Below, piece after piece: positions 22,005 through 33,435 of a stretch of DNA of 64,000 bases. The notes under the pieces were generated by a model. It saw nothing but the letters and a program-made list of their open reading frames with translations, was not told the origin of the DNA and made no database searches. Numbering within the stretch: the stretch's first letter is position 1; the number at the start of each line of letters is the position of its first letter. Made by a program: the position numbers and the translations under genes. Source of the DNA: Pelobates cultripes (Eukaryota; Chordata; Amphibia; Anura; Pelobatidae); assembly GCA_933207985.1 (NCBI GenBank), contig OW240912.1:106596686-106660685 (forward strand), written 5' to 3'.

Positions 22005-22349
22005 ATCCCCCTTGGCCGAGCGGAGCCTATGGTCGATGTAGCAATAGGGGGAAAGAGAAGTTCTTTCATGATTGACACTGGTGCTGAACATTCCGTGGTG
22101 ACTAAACTGGTAGCTCCGCCTTCAGGAAAAACTATAACTGTAATAGGAGCTACTGGGAGAAGCACAGCTAGACCGGTTCTTAAGAGTCGCACTTGCATTC
22201 TGGGAGGCCATTTGGTGAAGCACCAGTTCCTATATATGCCAGAGTGTCCGATTCAACTTCTAGGACGAGATCTATTATTGAAGCTTCAAGCCCAGATAAC
22301 TTTTCTACCCAATGGATCAACGTCCGGTTTAATGGATTACCAGGTATAA
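22005..22349 (+). pseudogene. pro: Retroviral protease
   Basis: The frame starting near 22029 shows the aspartic protease core FMIDTGAEHSVV (active-site D-T-G-A) about 15 residues in, and the flap and C-terminal region GRDLLLKL near residue 83. It dimerises to cleave Gag-Pol in its family. The frame ends at 22347 and the reverse transcriptase continues in another frame, so a frameshift lies near 22300-22340. No gag stop readthrough can be judged because the gag end is damaged. Confidence 0.85.
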
Positions 22350-24136
22350 TGGCGGTATCGGGGCCAAGGGAAGAAGAATGGCGCTTCTACTCCATAATGA
22401 CAAGTGTAAACCCTAAGAGTGATGAATCTTTATTTGACATTCCAGGAGTATGGGCAGAGAAAAAACCACCAGGGCTTGCTCGTAATATTCCACCTATACA
22501 TATTGAATTAAAGCTTGGGGCCTATCCTATGAACCTATGTCAGTATCATATACCTCAAAAGGCTAAGAAAAACATACAGACCTACTTGGATAAGTTCGTA
22601 AGGTATGGCATCCTAAAATTCTGTACTTCCCCCTGGAACACTCCATTATTACCTGTTCAGAAACCAGGATCAGATGAGTATCGTCCTGTACAAGATTTGA
22701 GAGCCGTTAATGATGCAGTAGTTAATATACACCCAGTTGTACCCAACTCCTATAATCTGCTTGCTTTGATAACAGGTGGGGCAATCTACTTCACAGTTCT
22801 AGACCTTAAGGATGCTTTCTTTTGCCTTCGGATTGCTGCTGAGAGTCAGTGTATCTTTGCTTTCCAATGGGAAGATGCTGTTTCAGGTTCAAAGCATCAG
22901 ATGACTTGGACCAGACTACCTCAAGGGTTCAAGAATTCACCTACCCTATTTGGATCTGCATTAAGCCAGGATTTGCAAGATTTCAAGTCCATCCCAGGAG
23001 AATGTGTATTGCTTCAATACGTGGATGATCTTTTGATAGCGGCTGTTACCAAAGAGATATTCCAACAAGCAACTTATGATTTGCTTCACATTCTATGGAG
23101 AGCAGGATACAAGGTATCAAGGAAGAAAGTGCAATTGTGCCAGACAACTGTCAAATATTTAGGATTCCATATTTCCGAAGGTCAAAGAATAATGGGACCT
23201 GAAAGAAAAGAAGCAGTATGTCGGATATCTATACCTAAGAATAGAATACAAATGCGAGAATTCTTAGGAGCAGCAGGATTCTGTAGGATATGGATTCCTA
23301 ATTATGTGATACTGGCGAAACCTCTATATGAAGCTGTGAAAGGCACAGAATATGACCCCTTTTTGTGGACCTCTGAACAACAGAAGGCATTTGAGTATGT
23401 TAAGAAAGCACTTATGAGTGCCCCAGCCCTAGGTCTACCAGATCACATGCGTCCTTTCTATCTGTACGTACATGAGCAAAGAAGAATGGCTGTGGGAGTA
23501 TTAACTCAGTATTTGTGATCATGTCAAAGACCTGTAGCCTATATGTCCAAACAGTTGGATGCAGTGGCCAGTGGTCTTCCACCTTGTCTGTGAGCAGTGG
23601 CCGCCGCTGCCTTGTTGGTAGCAGAGGCTGACAAGCTCACATTGGGTCAGGAACTCTACGTGCGAGTACCCCATGCAGTACAGACCCTCTTGCGTTACAA
23701 AGGAAATCATTGGTTTAGCAACAGTCGAATGACCAAACATCAAGCTATGCTATGTGCAAATCCAAGAGTACACCTTGAGACTGTCAATAATTTGAATCCA
23801 GCTACCCTTCTGCCCCAGACTACTGAAAGTCAACATGATTGTTTGGAGATAATGGATTAAGTGTTTTCAAGCAGGTCTGATCTTCATGATTTCCCCATCC
23901 ATAATCCAGATATACAGTATTAAACGGATGGTAGTAGTTATGTGAAAGAAGGTATACGTTATGCAGGGTATGCGGTAACAACCATAGACAAGATGATAGA
24001 AGAACGGCTACTGTCGCAAGGGACATCAGCACAGAAGGTGGAACTGATTGCATTAACATGGGCCTTGCAATTAGCTGAAGGGTTGAGAGTGAATATTTAC
24101 ACAGATTCGAAATACGCTTTACTAACCATTGTATAA
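22340..24136 (+). pseudogene. pol: Retroviral reverse transcriptase and RNase H
   Basis: The RT domain is long and open to 23515. It shows the RPVQDLRAVN block, FTVLDLKDAFF (first catalytic Asp), LPQGFKNSPTLF, LLQYVDDLLIAA (catalytic YVDD) and VKYLGFHIS. After stops at 23516 (TGA) and 23591 (TGA) the connection domain continues in the same frame to a TAA at 23858. RNase H follows with TDGSSYV, QKVELIALTWAL and NIYTDSKYA, i.e. the D, E and D metal ligands. A TAA sits just before TDGSS (near 23922), and the frame breaks at 24134. RT and RNase H motifs are conserved; the gene is dead through these stops. Confidence 0.92.
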
Positions 24137-25549
24137 AGAAAGGGGGTTGTTGAATTCAGAAGGGAAAGAAATCAAGTATGCAGCAGAAATACTCCAACTA
24201 TTAGAGGCGGTATGGGAACCGAAGGAAGTCGGTATCATACATTGCAGGGCACATCTGAAAGGCGATAGTGATGTAGTAAAAGGAAATCGCATGGCCGATA
24301 GTGCAGCAAAACATGCCGCTGAATCCGGGCAAGAGGAATATGTGAGGTATGTTGTTGCCCTTGTGCCGGCACCTCTGTCTCAATGGACTCCGATATATAC
24401 AACCCAAGAGATGGAGTGGTCGAAGACTGAAGCTGGGAAATACTTGGAGAATAATTGGTATCAGTTAGAAGATGGAAGAATAGTTATTCCGACATCTCTG
24501 GCTATAGAGATTATTCAGAACTTCCATAATGGTACACATTCAGGAAGAGATAGTATGGAAGAATCTCTCAGGAAACATTTCTACATATCAAGATTATCCA
24601 ATCTTACTCAAGCTATTGTTCGAAGATGTGTTTTGTGCGCACGAAACAATGCAAGACAAGGCCCTGTCAAACCCCCTGGAGTTCAGTATATGGGAGGACT
24701 CCCAATGTCAGATTTGCAAATAGACTACATTGTAATGCCTAAATCTGGGGGATATCGTTACTTGTTGGTAGCTGTGTGTACCTACTCAGGTTGGGTAGAA
24801 GCTTGTCCAACTCGTACAGAAAAGGCAGAAGAAGTTGTACAATTTCTGTTGCGAGAAGTTATACCCAGATATGGACTTCCGTGTTCTATAGGATCAGACA
24901 ATGGTCCAGCCTTTATCCATCAGTGTTTACAACAATTGACTCATGTGCTTGGTATTAAGTGGAAACTTCATACAGCATATAGACCTCAGAGTTCTGGAAA
25001 GGTGGAAAGGATGAACAGAACAATAAAAACCCAATTGGCAAAAATGTGTCAGGAAACTCAGCTCAAGTGGAATGTCCTTTTGCCAATAGCTCTGTTGCGG
25101 ATACGTAGTACTCCTACCAGAAGAATGGGTCTGTCTCCCTTTGAAATCGTGTATGGGCGTCCACCTCCCATACTCAGTAATCTAAGGGGGGACTTGAATC
25201 AGTTGGGTGAAGGAATTACTCAGCAGCAGGTTATAGAGTTGGGTAAACTATGGAGGAAGTACATAAATGGGTGCAAGATAGGTTACCTGTGAACATATAT
25301 CCACCTGTTCATTCCTATCATCCGGGAGATCAAGTGTGGATAAAAGAATGGAATATTGTTCCATTAGGTCCAAAGTGGAGGGGTCCTTATGTTGTTCTTT
25401 TATCTACTCCAACAGCTGTAAAGGTGGCAGAAATGACTCTGTGGATTCATCATTCTAGGGTTAAACCAGCGGCAGATTCTTGGCAAGCTATTCCAGATCC
25501 TAAAAATCTTTGCAAGATCCGGTTAAAACAGGTAACTCAGTCGGAATGA
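24129..25549 (+). pseudogene. pol: Retroviral integrase
   Basis: The frame begins with the RNase H tail and reaches the HHCC zinc domain (FHNGTHSGRD ... CVLCARNN, about residues 135-177). The catalytic core has LQIDYIVM (D), SIGSDNGPAF (D) and SGKVERMNRT (E), a D,D-35-E type set, plus YSGWVEA. The C-terminal part is displaced to another frame near 25260 and reads [18 protein letters not shown], the GPY/F module typical of gamma and epsilon retroviruses, ending at 25546. One frameshift separates the core from the C-terminal domain; otherwise the domain order is complete. Confidence 0.92.
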
Positions 25550-25774
25550 GAAATAATAAGAGGAGATATTGGGACATCTTAGTTGAAAGTAACAACAGAG
25601 ATCAGCAAGTAGGTGTTTTGACGGCCATAATAAAGCCTGACCACCTACCTACGTGTCATAGCCAGAGTGTCTCGAAGGGACCTCTGTGAAGAAAAGTGAG
25701 GATCAGAAGAAGACAATCCTTGCAGCCCTCACAATCGGGAAGCTGAGGTGCCGTCGCACGGTTGAAGAGTAGAA

Positions 25775-27835
25775 ATGAGGACTTTTGGAATAATATGTTA
25801 TATTATGTGTTTTTGTGATTTTTCAGGAAGGTGAAGGTGAAGACATACAGAGTTGTGTTAGCTGCATTAAGACTACGAAAACAGGTAACCAAATATCCCA
25901 AACTCTCATTTGGCACTCACAGTATGAGTATGAGTGTAGGGGATCTGTATCTAAGTGTAGATATTTAGATATAGATTACAGTGTGTGCAAACCAATATCA
26001 GGAGAGCTTAAATGATTTGATCCCCAATTCCAACCCCGTACAACTTGGTTGGTAATTCGGAACAGTAACTCCCACGGGACCTTGATAAATAGGACTGTGA
26101 TAAATACCATACACTCTACAGGCATTCTACTATTTGATACATGTAAGGCGATCTCGGGTAGTGGAAAACCTTGGAATGCATGTGGTAATCTTAAATGGGA
26201 ACGAGCTTATGGGTTTAATGATAAATATTTATGTCCCAGTAAAAGATCTACTGATCCTGATTGCCCAAATAGGGATTTTAATTTTTGTCCATATTGGTCT
26301 TGTGTAGGGTGGGCGACCTGGGGAAAAACAGCGGATCAAGATATGATTATCCAAAGGTTGCCCACTACACCACACTGTAAGTCTATGGAATGTAATCCTG
26401 TTCATATGACCATCTCTAATCCACAACATTTTATTGATAATTTTGGAAATCTATTTCGGTTTCCAAATATATGGCACATGAGTAGATCCAGGGACCATAA
26501 TATATGTAGGACTTGAAACTGAGACGATAGCAACTCAAACTCATCAGGTTTTTCATTCCTTCTATGAGGAGATGAGTGTTGAGGATAAAATTCCCCATAA
26601 TGTTAAGAACCTATTTATTGATTTGGCTGAGAGTATTGCGGGTAGTCTTAATGTAACTAATTGCTTTGTATGTGGAGGTACTAATATGGGAGACCAGTGG
26701 CCATGGGAGGCAAAGGAAGTATGGTACCCTGGTTCTGAGACAGATGAACAACAAATACTTTCTCAGTCTGATCATCAAGTAAGTACTAGAGGTAAATCAG
26801 AGTGGCGGTTAAAAACCTCTATTATAGGTCATGTATGTTTAGCCAGGAAAGGGTCATTGTATACCACACCTGTTGGCGAGTTAACATGTCTAGGACATGA
26901 TACTAAAGATACTACTTGGTGGTCAGCTTCAAATGTATCAGAGCCTACTAATCCGTTTGCCAATTACGCCCATTTAAAAGAGGTATGGTTTGACTTATCT
27001 GCTACATCTAATTGGAAAGCCCCAGCGAATTTATATTGGATCTGTGGTAAGAAAGCATATTCAGAGTTACCACAAGATTGGGAAGGGGCATGTGTATTAG
27101 GTACGCTCAAACCATCCTTCTTCCTGTTGCCAATTGAGACAGGAGAGACCTTAGGGGTTTATGATGTAAATCATAAAAAGAATATAGGTAGCTGGGAAGA
27201 TGATGAGTGGCCTCCCCATTATTAATTATTATGGACCTGCTACTTGGGCAGAAGATGGTACCTGTGGATACAGAACCCCAATATATATGCTCAACCGTAT
27301 TATAAGACTACAGGCGGTGGTTGAGATTATCACTAATGAGACAGCTCAAGCACTTAATCTTCTAGCTAAGCAAAATACTCAGATGAGATCAGCCATCTAT
27401 CAAAATAGATTAGCTCTGGACTACCTATTAGCAGTAGAGGGAGGTGTATGCAGAAAGTTTAATTTTAGCAACTGTTGTTTGCACATAGATGATGAAGGGC
27501 GGGCAGTGGCTGAACTTACAAGCCACATGGTAAACTGACGCATGTACCTACTCAGGTCTGGAATGGGTATACTCCTAGTAGTTGGTTTGGAAGTTGGTAT
27601 GAGCAGCTTGGAGGGATTAAGGCGTTAGTAGGAGGAGTAGTATTCATTATATTCTTTTGTCTCTTTCTGCCCTGCCTAATTCCATTAGTGGTCAGATCTA
27701 TACGTAGTATCATAGAGAGTACTATAGAAAGAAAGACAGCTGCTCATGTAATGGCTGTCTATAGATATGAATCCCTAGCACAAAGAGAACATATTCAGGA
27801 TGAGGAATGCTGAAGGAGTTTGTGATGATGCTAAG
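25775..27835 (+). pseudogene. env: Retroviral envelope (SU and TM), broken
   Basis: ATG at 25775 opens a short hydrophobic leader that stops at 25832. The SU part continues in pieces: 25815-26015, 26049-26516 with a CPYWSCVGWATW motif comparable to the gamma SU isomerase site, and 26572-27225. TM follows at 27200-27538 with a heptad-like helix ([20 protein letters not shown]), the [15 protein letters not shown] region where the immunosuppressive segment lies in relatives, and a disulfide motif C-x7-CC. A hydrophobic membrane anchor is recognisable near 27630-27690 in a shifted frame. At least five stops or frameshifts break the gene. A splice-acceptor-like T-rich tract ending TTTTTCAG lies near 25827. 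Confidence 0.85.
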
Positions 27836-27925
27836 ATGCTTACAAGGTCTGTTCATGGCTAATTGAGAGGTGTTGGTAAACTATGACTGGTGATGCATCT
27901 GGAATAATTTTGTTTCAGAGGCATC

Positions 27926-27936
27926 AAAGGGGGGAA
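27926..27936 (+). promoter_or_regulatory. Polypurine tract
   Basis: AAAGGGGGGAA lies immediately before the TGTGATGG start of the 3' LTR, the normal place for the plus-strand primer of a retrovirus. Confidence 0.8.
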
Positions 27937-28374
27937 TGTGATGGAATTTCGGTGAAATGTTAATTTAGTAGGCCGAGATTTCCACGTAGCATATGTAAGT
28001 ATACGTGTATGTTGTATCAGTTAGTTAGTTGCACGTAGCTAAGATACTGTCATCAATGTACTGAGCATGTGCAGGAATGCAGGAACTGAAATCACATTCC
28101 TTTCTCCTTTGTTTCGGATGAGCCATGTGGTCTGCCCATATAAGGAAATCCAGATCCTGTCCACCGATTGGTTAATGGTATGTGTGGGTGGAGCTATTAA
28201 TGGGAGGAGTTATAGTTCTATAAAAAGCATGTACTCCATGTGTTCGGCCCTCAGACCTGTTTTGGAATGTTAGTTCATCTGAGACCCGATTGGTATGTTA
28301 ATAAAGACCTTTTACTTCCTGAAGACCTGCATCCATCTCTCTGTGTGTGGCTTCTGCAAGTTTACTTGGCTACA
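27937..28374 (+). mobile_element. 3' LTR of the gamma-type provirus (438 bp)
   Basis: It begins TGTGATGGAATTTC and ends TTGGCTACA. A TATA box (CTATAAAAAG, near 28219) and a polyadenylation signal AATAAA (28300-28305) are in the expected order, about 80 bp apart. The length is typical of gamma LTRs. No partner LTR is present upstream, so age from LTR divergence cannot be read. Confidence 0.85.
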
Positions 28375-28611
28375 ATAGTTTAGTGAATGACCCTGGATGT
28401 TTTTCATCTTTAAGCAAGAAAACTTTGGAGAGACATTTGTTTCTCAAGTGCAAAATATGAAAGTCACTTTGAACTCACAATTATAGTCTTTGGGAGAACT
28501 GCATCTTTAGAGTTCAAGGCAACCACTCCTCTTTCCTCCTCAACCTAGAAAGACAAGGCATTAGGACTTTGTAGCTACAATAGGGCAAGGATCTACCTCT
28601 CTCATCGAAAA

Positions 28612-29398
28612 CATGACTGCTGACCCATATCCAACCCCCACCGTTGCCCCCAATAACACACTAGACACCTTTTAAGTGGATAAGGGCAATGACCACAGCT
28701 TTATTAAAACATAACATAACATTGTTAAACATGTCAGCTGTTGGGTGTGAGCCCAACAGACAGTTCACCATTATACTCTCCAAGAACCCAACACAGTTGT
28801 CACTAGCCATCAGCCCTGTGCCGACTTTAGTCTCCCCAAGGTGCCACTGCGTCATCCTCCTTCCTTCGACTGCACTGTCCAGGGAAACCGCCAGCTGTGA
28901 CAATAAAGAAAAAGCAAAGAGAGACCACACAAACACAGCAAAAAAACAAGGAGGGATGGTGGGAATTTCAGTCAGGGTCCCTCAACTGCTCATGCTGACT
29001 GGTAAGTCCCCTCCCCTCTGCTCCACATAAAACTCCTCCATTTTCTGCAGCATTGTTTCAACCTTTAATACCAGCCTACAATTCATGGGCATCAGTCATG
29101 CTCCCCCTCCCTATTTGTCCAGGGGGAAACTTGACTGCTGACCCATTTTTAACCCCCTCCATTGCCTGGACAACTTTTAAGTGGATAAGGGCATCGGCCA
29201 CAGCTTTATTAAACCACAACATAACATTGTTAAACCTGTCAGCTGTTGGGTGCGAGTCCAACAGACAGTTCTCCATTATACTCTTCAAGAGCCTAACAGA
29301 GCCGTCACTAGTCATCACCTGTGCCGACTGTAGTCTCCCCAAGGTGCCACTGCGTCATACTCCTTCCTTCAGCTGCACTGTCCAGGGAACCTGCCACC
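28612..29398 (-). repeat. Split direct repeats at the 3' end of the Ngaro element
   Basis: Blocks 28612-28892 and 29128-29398 are direct copies (shared GTGGATAAGGGCA, CACAGCTTTATTAAA, TAACATTGTTAAAC, GTCAGCTGTTGGGTG, CCCCAAGGTGCCACTGCG) separated by a unique 235-bp stretch. Ngaro-type elements carry A1-ORFs-B1-A2-B2 repeats. Read on the minus strand these blocks fit B1 and B2 with A2 between; A1 would be expected beyond 34.3 kb and was not found. Confidence 0.65.
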
Positions 29399-29419
29399 GC
29401 GATGCCGCCCTATCGCACG

Positions 29420-29866
29420 CTATGCCTCACCGGCATTGCGTCTCCCCCGCCGACAGAGCAGCGTCAATGCCAGTCTGCAACCCAACATTAAAAATATCCA
29501 GTCCAAGTGAGGTTTAATTAACTCCATCCTGTCACATAACATTTCAGTTCTCACCTTCCAGTTAGTATTGCCTACTACGCTGCCATCAAGCTTCCTGACA
29601 AAGCGCAAAATGGTCATATTGATTTTACACCTGCAACGCTTCAAAGCTTTACCATTCCCACTTAACCTCCAAACAGGTCGAGGCACCATATCCGACCAGA
29701 TCAGAGTCAGGTCTCGAAACAGCGTGAAACAGAGCGCTATATCATACCGCATTGCACGAATGAGAACGACCGACCACTGTCGGTCGATATCATTCCTGCC
29801 CGCATGCAAGACTAGCGTGATTGGACCAGATATGCAGCAGCTAAGCAGTGCGCACTCTGCATACAA
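29420..29866 (-). pseudogene. SGNH hydrolase-like protein of the Ngaro element
   Basis: The frame contains LVLHAGRNDID near residue 17 (block III G-N-D type), then TLIWSDMVPRPVWR, and a later RCKIN and LDGS-VGN stretch. This order resembles the SGNH/GDSL hydrolase-like ORF carried by vertebrate Ngaro retrotransposons downstream of or beside pol. The Gly-Asp-Ser-Leu block I is not visible, and the C-terminal DGVHLS-type block has decayed (DRMELIKPHLD), so the copy is probably inactive. Position between recombinase and terminal repeats supports it belonging to the element. Its role in the element is unknown. Confidence 0.65.
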
Positions 29867-30071
29867 TTGGTCCTAACACAACCGCCTCTACACCCGCCAA
29901 CGTACCCTAACAGTTTGGTAAGGGAACCTCAAATTGTGGCTATATGCTCTATCTTCTACCCTCTTAGCTGCCCAGTACACATATGAATGACCCACAATCC
30001 AGACATAATGAGGGACTTTTCCTACGAGACAAATTACATCTGTTAGAACATTCATATATAACTACATAACA

Positions 30072-30590
30072 TTACAACAAGTGTGTACGCACATAGAGCT
30101 GAAAACAACCCAATTCCCAATGACCCAGTCGCTTTAAAGCTTCTGCCAGGAGCCCCAGTAAGCTGGCCTGGGTAACTGCTCCTATCCTATATAAATGTGT
30201 TGAATATTGCCTGGGGTTCCCACCTGTCCAGATAATACATTTACGCAGGACTCTGGAAAATGTAAAACGGCTCAAGGACGAACTGTTCCGATAAACCAAC
30301 AGTGAGCCTCCTTGACCTCCGCGGACCAACAAATATTCCTGTAACAAATTACCTGGACAGAAGGAACCCCCTGTAAAACCAATACATACCTGCGCACCCC
30401 TACCTAACCGATGCGTCTTGGAACAACGAATACCCAACAGAACACACTGTGAGGATACCAAGATATCAGAGAGCAGCATCGCAGCTGATGCACTAGCCCT
30501 AGACGCTACCAGCTCCCCTATACGAAGGGCACCAAAAAAAGCACAGAGAAAAGACCACGCGAAACAGTAATACCTCGTAATCTGAAACAA
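30072..30590 (-). pseudogene. Tyrosine recombinase domain of the Ngaro element
   Basis: The catalytic signature of tyrosine recombinases is visible: GALRIGELV (first Arg, about residue 22), HLYRIGAVTQ (H-x-x-R, about residue 131), LGHWE (His/Trp) and QLYVR (nucleophile Tyr) near the C-terminus. In DIRS/Ngaro elements this enzyme replaces integrase and joins a circular intermediate to the target. The reading frame to the RNase H portion changes near 30530, so the polyprotein is broken, but the recombinase core itself has no internal stop over 172 residues. Confidence 0.85.
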
Positions 30591-31552
30591 AAACCTGCGG
30601 CAGGAACTCTAGCAGCTGCATAAGCATGGCCCCAGAAATAGGCTGATGTCTGTCCGGACAACGACCTTTCTTCCATCCTTTTAAAAACCCGCGCTATGCA
30701 AAATGCCTTGGTAACATCCGACCAATGTACAAAATGGAACATAAAGGAGAGAGCAGATGAGGACCATTCGGCCATTGCAGCAGACTTACCTGCAGCACAC
30801 AAGGATTCCAAGAATGAAAGTGTCTGCAACAATCTACCTGCATCCAATGAAACACCCTGATTCCTACCTAGGGCCCACCAACGACCCCAGACCACACTAT
30901 ATGCCTTGCCGTAGACTCTGCCAAGGACCTCCATATCAAGTGCCTCAGATGTCTGAAACCAGGTTTCACAAATAAACCAAGCAAGGGGTTCCCATCTGCG
31001 CCACCTCCGGAGCCGCCTCCCAAAACCGGTCTCACTGAAACCAAGAAAGAGAGTTAGCAATGGCATTGGCCACACCTGGAACATGCCTAAAATCCATACG
31101 GTACATGTTAGGCTATGTAGCCCTAAACGCCTGAGTAATGCCAAGACCAGAGAGGACCCATATGTAGACCGATCGATCACATGGACCACACTCATGTTGT
31201 TCGTGTAAACAATCACTTTCCTGTTTGCAAAGTCCAAACCCCACAAGTCAACCGCGACCACAATGAGAAACAGCTCCAAAAATTTTAGGTTACCCATCAG
31301 CTAGGAGCTACGCCACTCAGAGGGCCATGCCGCCACACACCAATGGCCTTGAAAATACACACCATACCCACTTGACCATGAGACAATTTCCTTTTCCAGT
31401 TTATCTGCCAAGAAATCCTCTTTTCTCAAAACTGAATGCAAATAAGCCGCACAGGACAACAACTCAGAATGGACTATAGGAATCCAAAAACCGTAAGAAA
31501 ACCCATTGAGTAAAATCCGCGCTTCCCGCCGCCTAGGTACCGCGCTAGCCAC
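30518..31552 (-). pseudogene. Ngaro RT remnant and RNase H
   Basis: The segment starting at 31552 shows ARILLNGFSYGFWIPI, the entry to DIRS/Ngaro reverse transcriptases, and a few RT-proximal residues to about EKEIVS. It then passes directly into RNase H (GYGVYFQGHWCVAAWP), continuing after a single stop at 31301 with NLKFLELFLIVVAVDLWG and IVYTNNMSVVHVID. The RT palm with its catalytic aspartates is missing, so roughly 200 residues were deleted in one event. The same frame then carries the N-terminal part of the recombinase to 30518. The usual D in the YTDN-type motif is N here. The element cannot reverse transcribe. Confidence 0.8.
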
Positions 31553-32202
31553 GGGCGCATAAAGATATTGGTGGGCACCAAAACCCTATACGGGATGATT
31601 GAATTGAGTATTTGAGAAAGTGAAAGACACTGACATCAAGTACTTGTAAATAATTAATACAAACAGACTTAATCAATAAGTATAAGTAATAACAGCTTAA
31701 GGGAACAGCTTAAAGAAACAGCTTAAGTATACATCACCATAAGAGGTGCTTGTTGCACTCGACTGAGAGAACTTCTGGCAAGGCAAGGAGACCGATCTAC
31801 ACATCAACTGTCTAGAAGACTGCCTCCCACTCTCTTACTGGGAATCAGCAGAACCAGCAATACGCGTCTGTTACGATTGCCCCCGGTCTAGCAGGAGGGT
31901 TGATCGCTTGGATGTCCTGGTTCCCGCTGCAGAGAGTCGAACGGAGGTCTTTCGGTAGTAAGCTGTAAATGTAGAATATCCCCAAGCACGATATAAGCAT
32001 CAATATCCCGGATCCCTACAACATGAGTCGAGGCTGCAAGTTGAGGGTCAAAACGAACTGGCTTTACTGGCACATAGCATGGCAATTTATGTGATTCCTC
32101 AGGTCCAAGGACAGCCCCCTGTGGACCTGATGGAATACAGGTACAGTACAGACACATATCCAATCACAATACAGTGTATCATTTGAATTAGTACCCGCCC
32201 AG

Positions 32203-32249
32203 CTTGGAGATAATGAGGCCAACGGTTATACAATCTAATTATCTCCAAG
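32203..32249. other. Stem-loop II in LTR copy B
   Basis: CTTGGAGATAAT (32203-32214) pairs exactly with ATTATCTCCAAG (32238-32249). The counterpart in copy C (51257-51294) has CCTGGAG/CTCCAGG, a compensated T-A to C-G change. Confidence 0.75.
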
Positions 32250-32493
32250 CGCACCAAAGACCACGTTTTATTATGTCCCAGAAAACTGCATAAAAATCCA
32301 TAACTTTTACATTAATAAAGGGAAACCACGCATTCTACCATTCAGCTGAAGGCTCTCGTTCGTGTAAATAAAACATGCGAATGGCGCTCTAATCCCACGA
32401 ACAGAATGTACTGTTTCTGCCGTATGAAGTCCGTTCGGCATTTTGGGATTATTAGTCTTTGTTGGCGGCCATGTTTTCTGCTGTTTTAGCGAG

Positions 32494-32557
32494 CAGCGGG
32501 ACTTCGTGTCTAACTCGTGGAACTAAACTCGGTATCAGTTCATGCGAAGTCCCGCTG
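32494..32557. other. Stem-loop I in LTR copy B
   Basis: CAGCGGGACTTCG (32494-32506) pairs exactly over 13 bp with CGAAGTCCCGCTG (32545-32557). The loop includes TATCAGTTCATG, comparable to the AGTTCCA loop in copies A and C. The stem sequence beyond CAGCGG differs from copy A but still pairs. Confidence 0.75.
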
Positions 32558-33038
32558 TCTGGCTGGTAGTGGGCTCGTTCGGTAAGGGAATGAGGACCAC
32601 CTGGGAGCAGGGTACTTGACCTGCGGTTAACCGCAAAAACCACAAGTTAACGAGCGCCACACGACCCGCTGTAGGGGGTCGTCGTTCGGTTGATAGTTCG
32701 GTATTTTCCCTTCGGTACTTTGGGTGCGAACGTCGATGCCCCCAGGCCTACCAATTACGTTGTGGTTAACCGCAAACCGCAGGCACCTGGGTGGTTAATG
32801 GCTGCCACACTCCGAGGGCCGGGTGGTCGACCGTTCGGTAGTTTGTGGGGTGACGGGGTTAAGTGGCGGCACACGCCAGTTTGTGGGGGGTCCCCCGTTC
32901 GTACCACGAATGGAGCCTTCATAAGGGTTCGCATAATCCATTCGTGTGGTCTTCTGCTTAACTTATGCAGTGGCAAACAGTATCAATCGGTGAGTTAAAA
33001 CAGCAACATAGTGATTTCCAGTCTTTTGTAACAGCGTC

Positions 33039-33435
33039 CGTATTACAGGTGGGTAGTACTCCAAGCGAGTGCCAAGTTTTCTCGTCTTTTATAGCATTCT
33101 TAATAATCAATGGGATGAATAGTCTTTACTTTTCCATCAAATCCCCTCATCAGTGCAGCCCAGAAAAGACCTTGCAAAAGCGTTGGATGGGATCTGCAGC
33201 TGGCCAATCCGTCCAGCCCAACCAACAATGCCATGCCAGATCTGTGCGGTTAATTATCTCTTATCTAAAAGATAGCTACATTCTCATAATATTCTTGTGA
33301 TGGTATGCATGTGTCATTCTGGTGCTGTGTTTTGTGGTTATTAACATTTTCAGTACTGTGTAGGAGCACTATCTATAATAGTTTAATTTGCTCCATAGTG
33401 ATCAATCAATCATTCTTAATTAATGTGGAATATTA
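33039..33435. other. Unassigned part of the Ngaro region
   Basis: This stretch lies between the solo LTR duplication and the gag-like frame. No protein or repeat signature is clear; by position it should be the element's inter-ORF region. Confidence 0.35.

Larger units (their letters stand above)
20670..28374 (+). mobile_element. 5'-truncated gamma-type endogenous retrovirus
   Basis: Gag p30, zinc knuckle, protease, reverse transcriptase, RNase H, integrase, env and one LTR follow in canonical order. Gamma-type hallmarks are the p30 sequence, a single CCHC knuckle, the absence of dUTPase or accessory genes, and the C-terminal integrase segment [19 protein letters not shown]. No second LTR or primer site is found upstream of gag, and the matrix-coding part is missing, so the 5' end is lost; 20670 is approximate. 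All genes carry stops or frameshifts. Confidence 0.88.
31869..33033 (-). mobile_element. Solo LTR (copy B), 1165 bp, TSD GCGTC
   Basis: It begins TGTTACGATT and ends TTTTGTAACA. The 5-bp duplication GCGTC is at 31864-31868 and 33034-33038. No internal retroelement sequence remains, so it formed by LTR recombination. It is related to copy A (2199-3314) and copy C (50786-51914) in ends, length, the TTGAGGGT-AAAC-GAACTGGCTTTACTG block and GTTCGGTAGTTT. It sits inside the Ngaro element and is therefore younger than it. Confidence 0.92.

Noticed and set aside
21646..22198. Minus-strand frames opposite gag and protease
   Set aside because: They are antisense shadows of the retroviral genes, with Ser/Leu-rich low-information content.
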